64,000 bases of DNA. Source: Rhodanobacter sp. FDAARGOS 1247 (GTDB lineage Bacteria; Pseudomonadota; Gammaproteobacteria; Xanthomonadales; Rhodanobacteraceae). The DNA lies in NCBI RefSeq assembly GCF_016889805.1, contig NZ_CP069535.1:2976001-3040000 (forward strand). The letters run 5' to 3'. Positions 63,613-64,000 of this stretch are shown in pieces. Made by a program: the position numbers and the translations under genes. Numbering within the stretch: the stretch's first letter is position 1; each line of letters starts with the position of its first letter. The notes beneath the pieces were generated by a model that saw nothing but the letters and a program-made list of their open reading frames with translations, made no database searches and was not told the DNA's origin.

Positions 63613-64000
63613 CTAGCTGCCCAGAGCGGCGCGCAGCGCCTTGCGGATGATGGCTTCGGCCGTATCGCCTTCCGCGGCCACTTTCTGCACCAGGCGGCTG
63701 ACCTCGGCAGGCTTGTAGCCCAGCTGCTGCAGCGCCACGGTCGCTTCGCCGGCCGCATCGAGCGGTGCGCTGGCGCGCTGCGGCGACACGCCGGGAACGC
63801 CGGCCACGCCATCGAGCCGGTCGCGCAGTTCCACCACGATGCGCTCGGCGGTCTTCTTGCCGATGCCGGGGATCTTGGTCAGCGCCGCCACGTCACCGGC
63901 CTGCACCAGCCGCGCGAAGTGGTCGGTGGACACGCCGGACAACACGGACAAGGCGATCTTCGCGCCGATGCCGCTGACCTTGAGCAGGTTGCGGAACAGC
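63613..64000 (-). CDS. ruvA: Holliday junction protein RuvA (C-terminal part; gene continues past the window)
   Basis: About 128 residues are visible. They cover the helix-hairpin-helix domain II ([20 protein letters not shown] and [20 protein letters not shown]) and domain III, which contacts RuvB ([32 protein letters not shown]). The N-terminal OB domain lies beyond base 64,000. It tetramerises on Holliday junctions. Confidence 0.95.
   Translation of the reverse strand, partial: LFRNLLKVSGIGAKIALSVLSGVSTDHFARLVQAGDVAALTKIPGIGKKTAERIVVELRDRLDGVAGVPGVSPQRASAPLDAAGEATVALQQLGYKPAEVSRLVQKVAAEGDTAEAIIRKALRAALGS

Overview
The window is a high-GC gammaproteobacterial chromosome segment. Gene content and order (ruvA-kup-ruvB-ybgC-tolQRAB-pal-cpoB-queE-queC-tRNA-Lys, an OxyR with a CysX8Cys pair, RNB, SapC and TonB/FecR modules) suggest Lysobacterales (Xanthomonadales), probably Rhodanobacteraceae such as Rhodanobacter or Dyella. 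That placement is inference from gene content; no 16S gene is present.

Layout. 1-11.4 kb holds housekeeping and accessory enzymes: the 3' part of an acyl-CoA dehydrogenase, a CocE-type hydrolase, a DUF4105 membrane protein, an RNB nuclease, an acetyltransferase, SapC, an HNH protein, an iron-permease-like protein and Dxs. 11.5-13.5 kb is a probable polymorphic toxin with its immunity gene and a leftover reading-frame fragment. 13.7-22.7 kb has a DJ-1/PfpI protein paired with a GlxA-type regulator, PrmC, a 1379-residue envelope protein with a repeated module, a CurA-like reductase and a YdeI/OmdA protein.

22.7-34.5 kb is a chromosomal integron cassette array. It has 22 promoterless cassettes, all on the minus strand, separated by attC sites of which most are about 57 bp and nearly identical. 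The attI-like end is at 34,208. Beyond it, in the correct orientation, lies only a short frameshifted relic resembling the N-terminus of IntI, so the array looks immobilised. One IS3-family element cuts the distal attC. A second (IS407-like, 4-bp duplication) interrupts a cassette gene that can be rebuilt exactly in frame. The region is visibly more AT-rich than its flanks. Seventeen of the 22 cassette genes take their TAA stop from the attC box, and 13 of 22 encode exported or membrane proteins.

34.6-42.6 kb holds a COG4705 membrane protein, an ECF sigma/FecR/TonB-receptor signalling set, a VirK/YbjX protein and a V4R-like protein. 42.6-53.4 kb has an M1 aminopeptidase, oxyR, apt, glnS, a nucleoside deaminase, a VTT membrane protein, a hybrid histidine kinase and tRNA-Lys(UUU). 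In the oxyR-pepN gap an OxyR-type tandem operator lies upstream of an orphan minus-strand terminator and a C-rich stem-loop, the arrangement expected of a divergent OxyS-like small RNA. 53.4-64 kb, read right to left, is ruvA-kup-ruvB-ybgC-tolQRAB-pal-cpoB-queE-queC. Five consecutive perfect or near-perfect hairpins sit between kup and ruvB.

The best candidates for new biology are the putative OxyR-linked small RNA, the five-hairpin cluster, the fossil integron and its cassettes, and the toxin/immunity locus.
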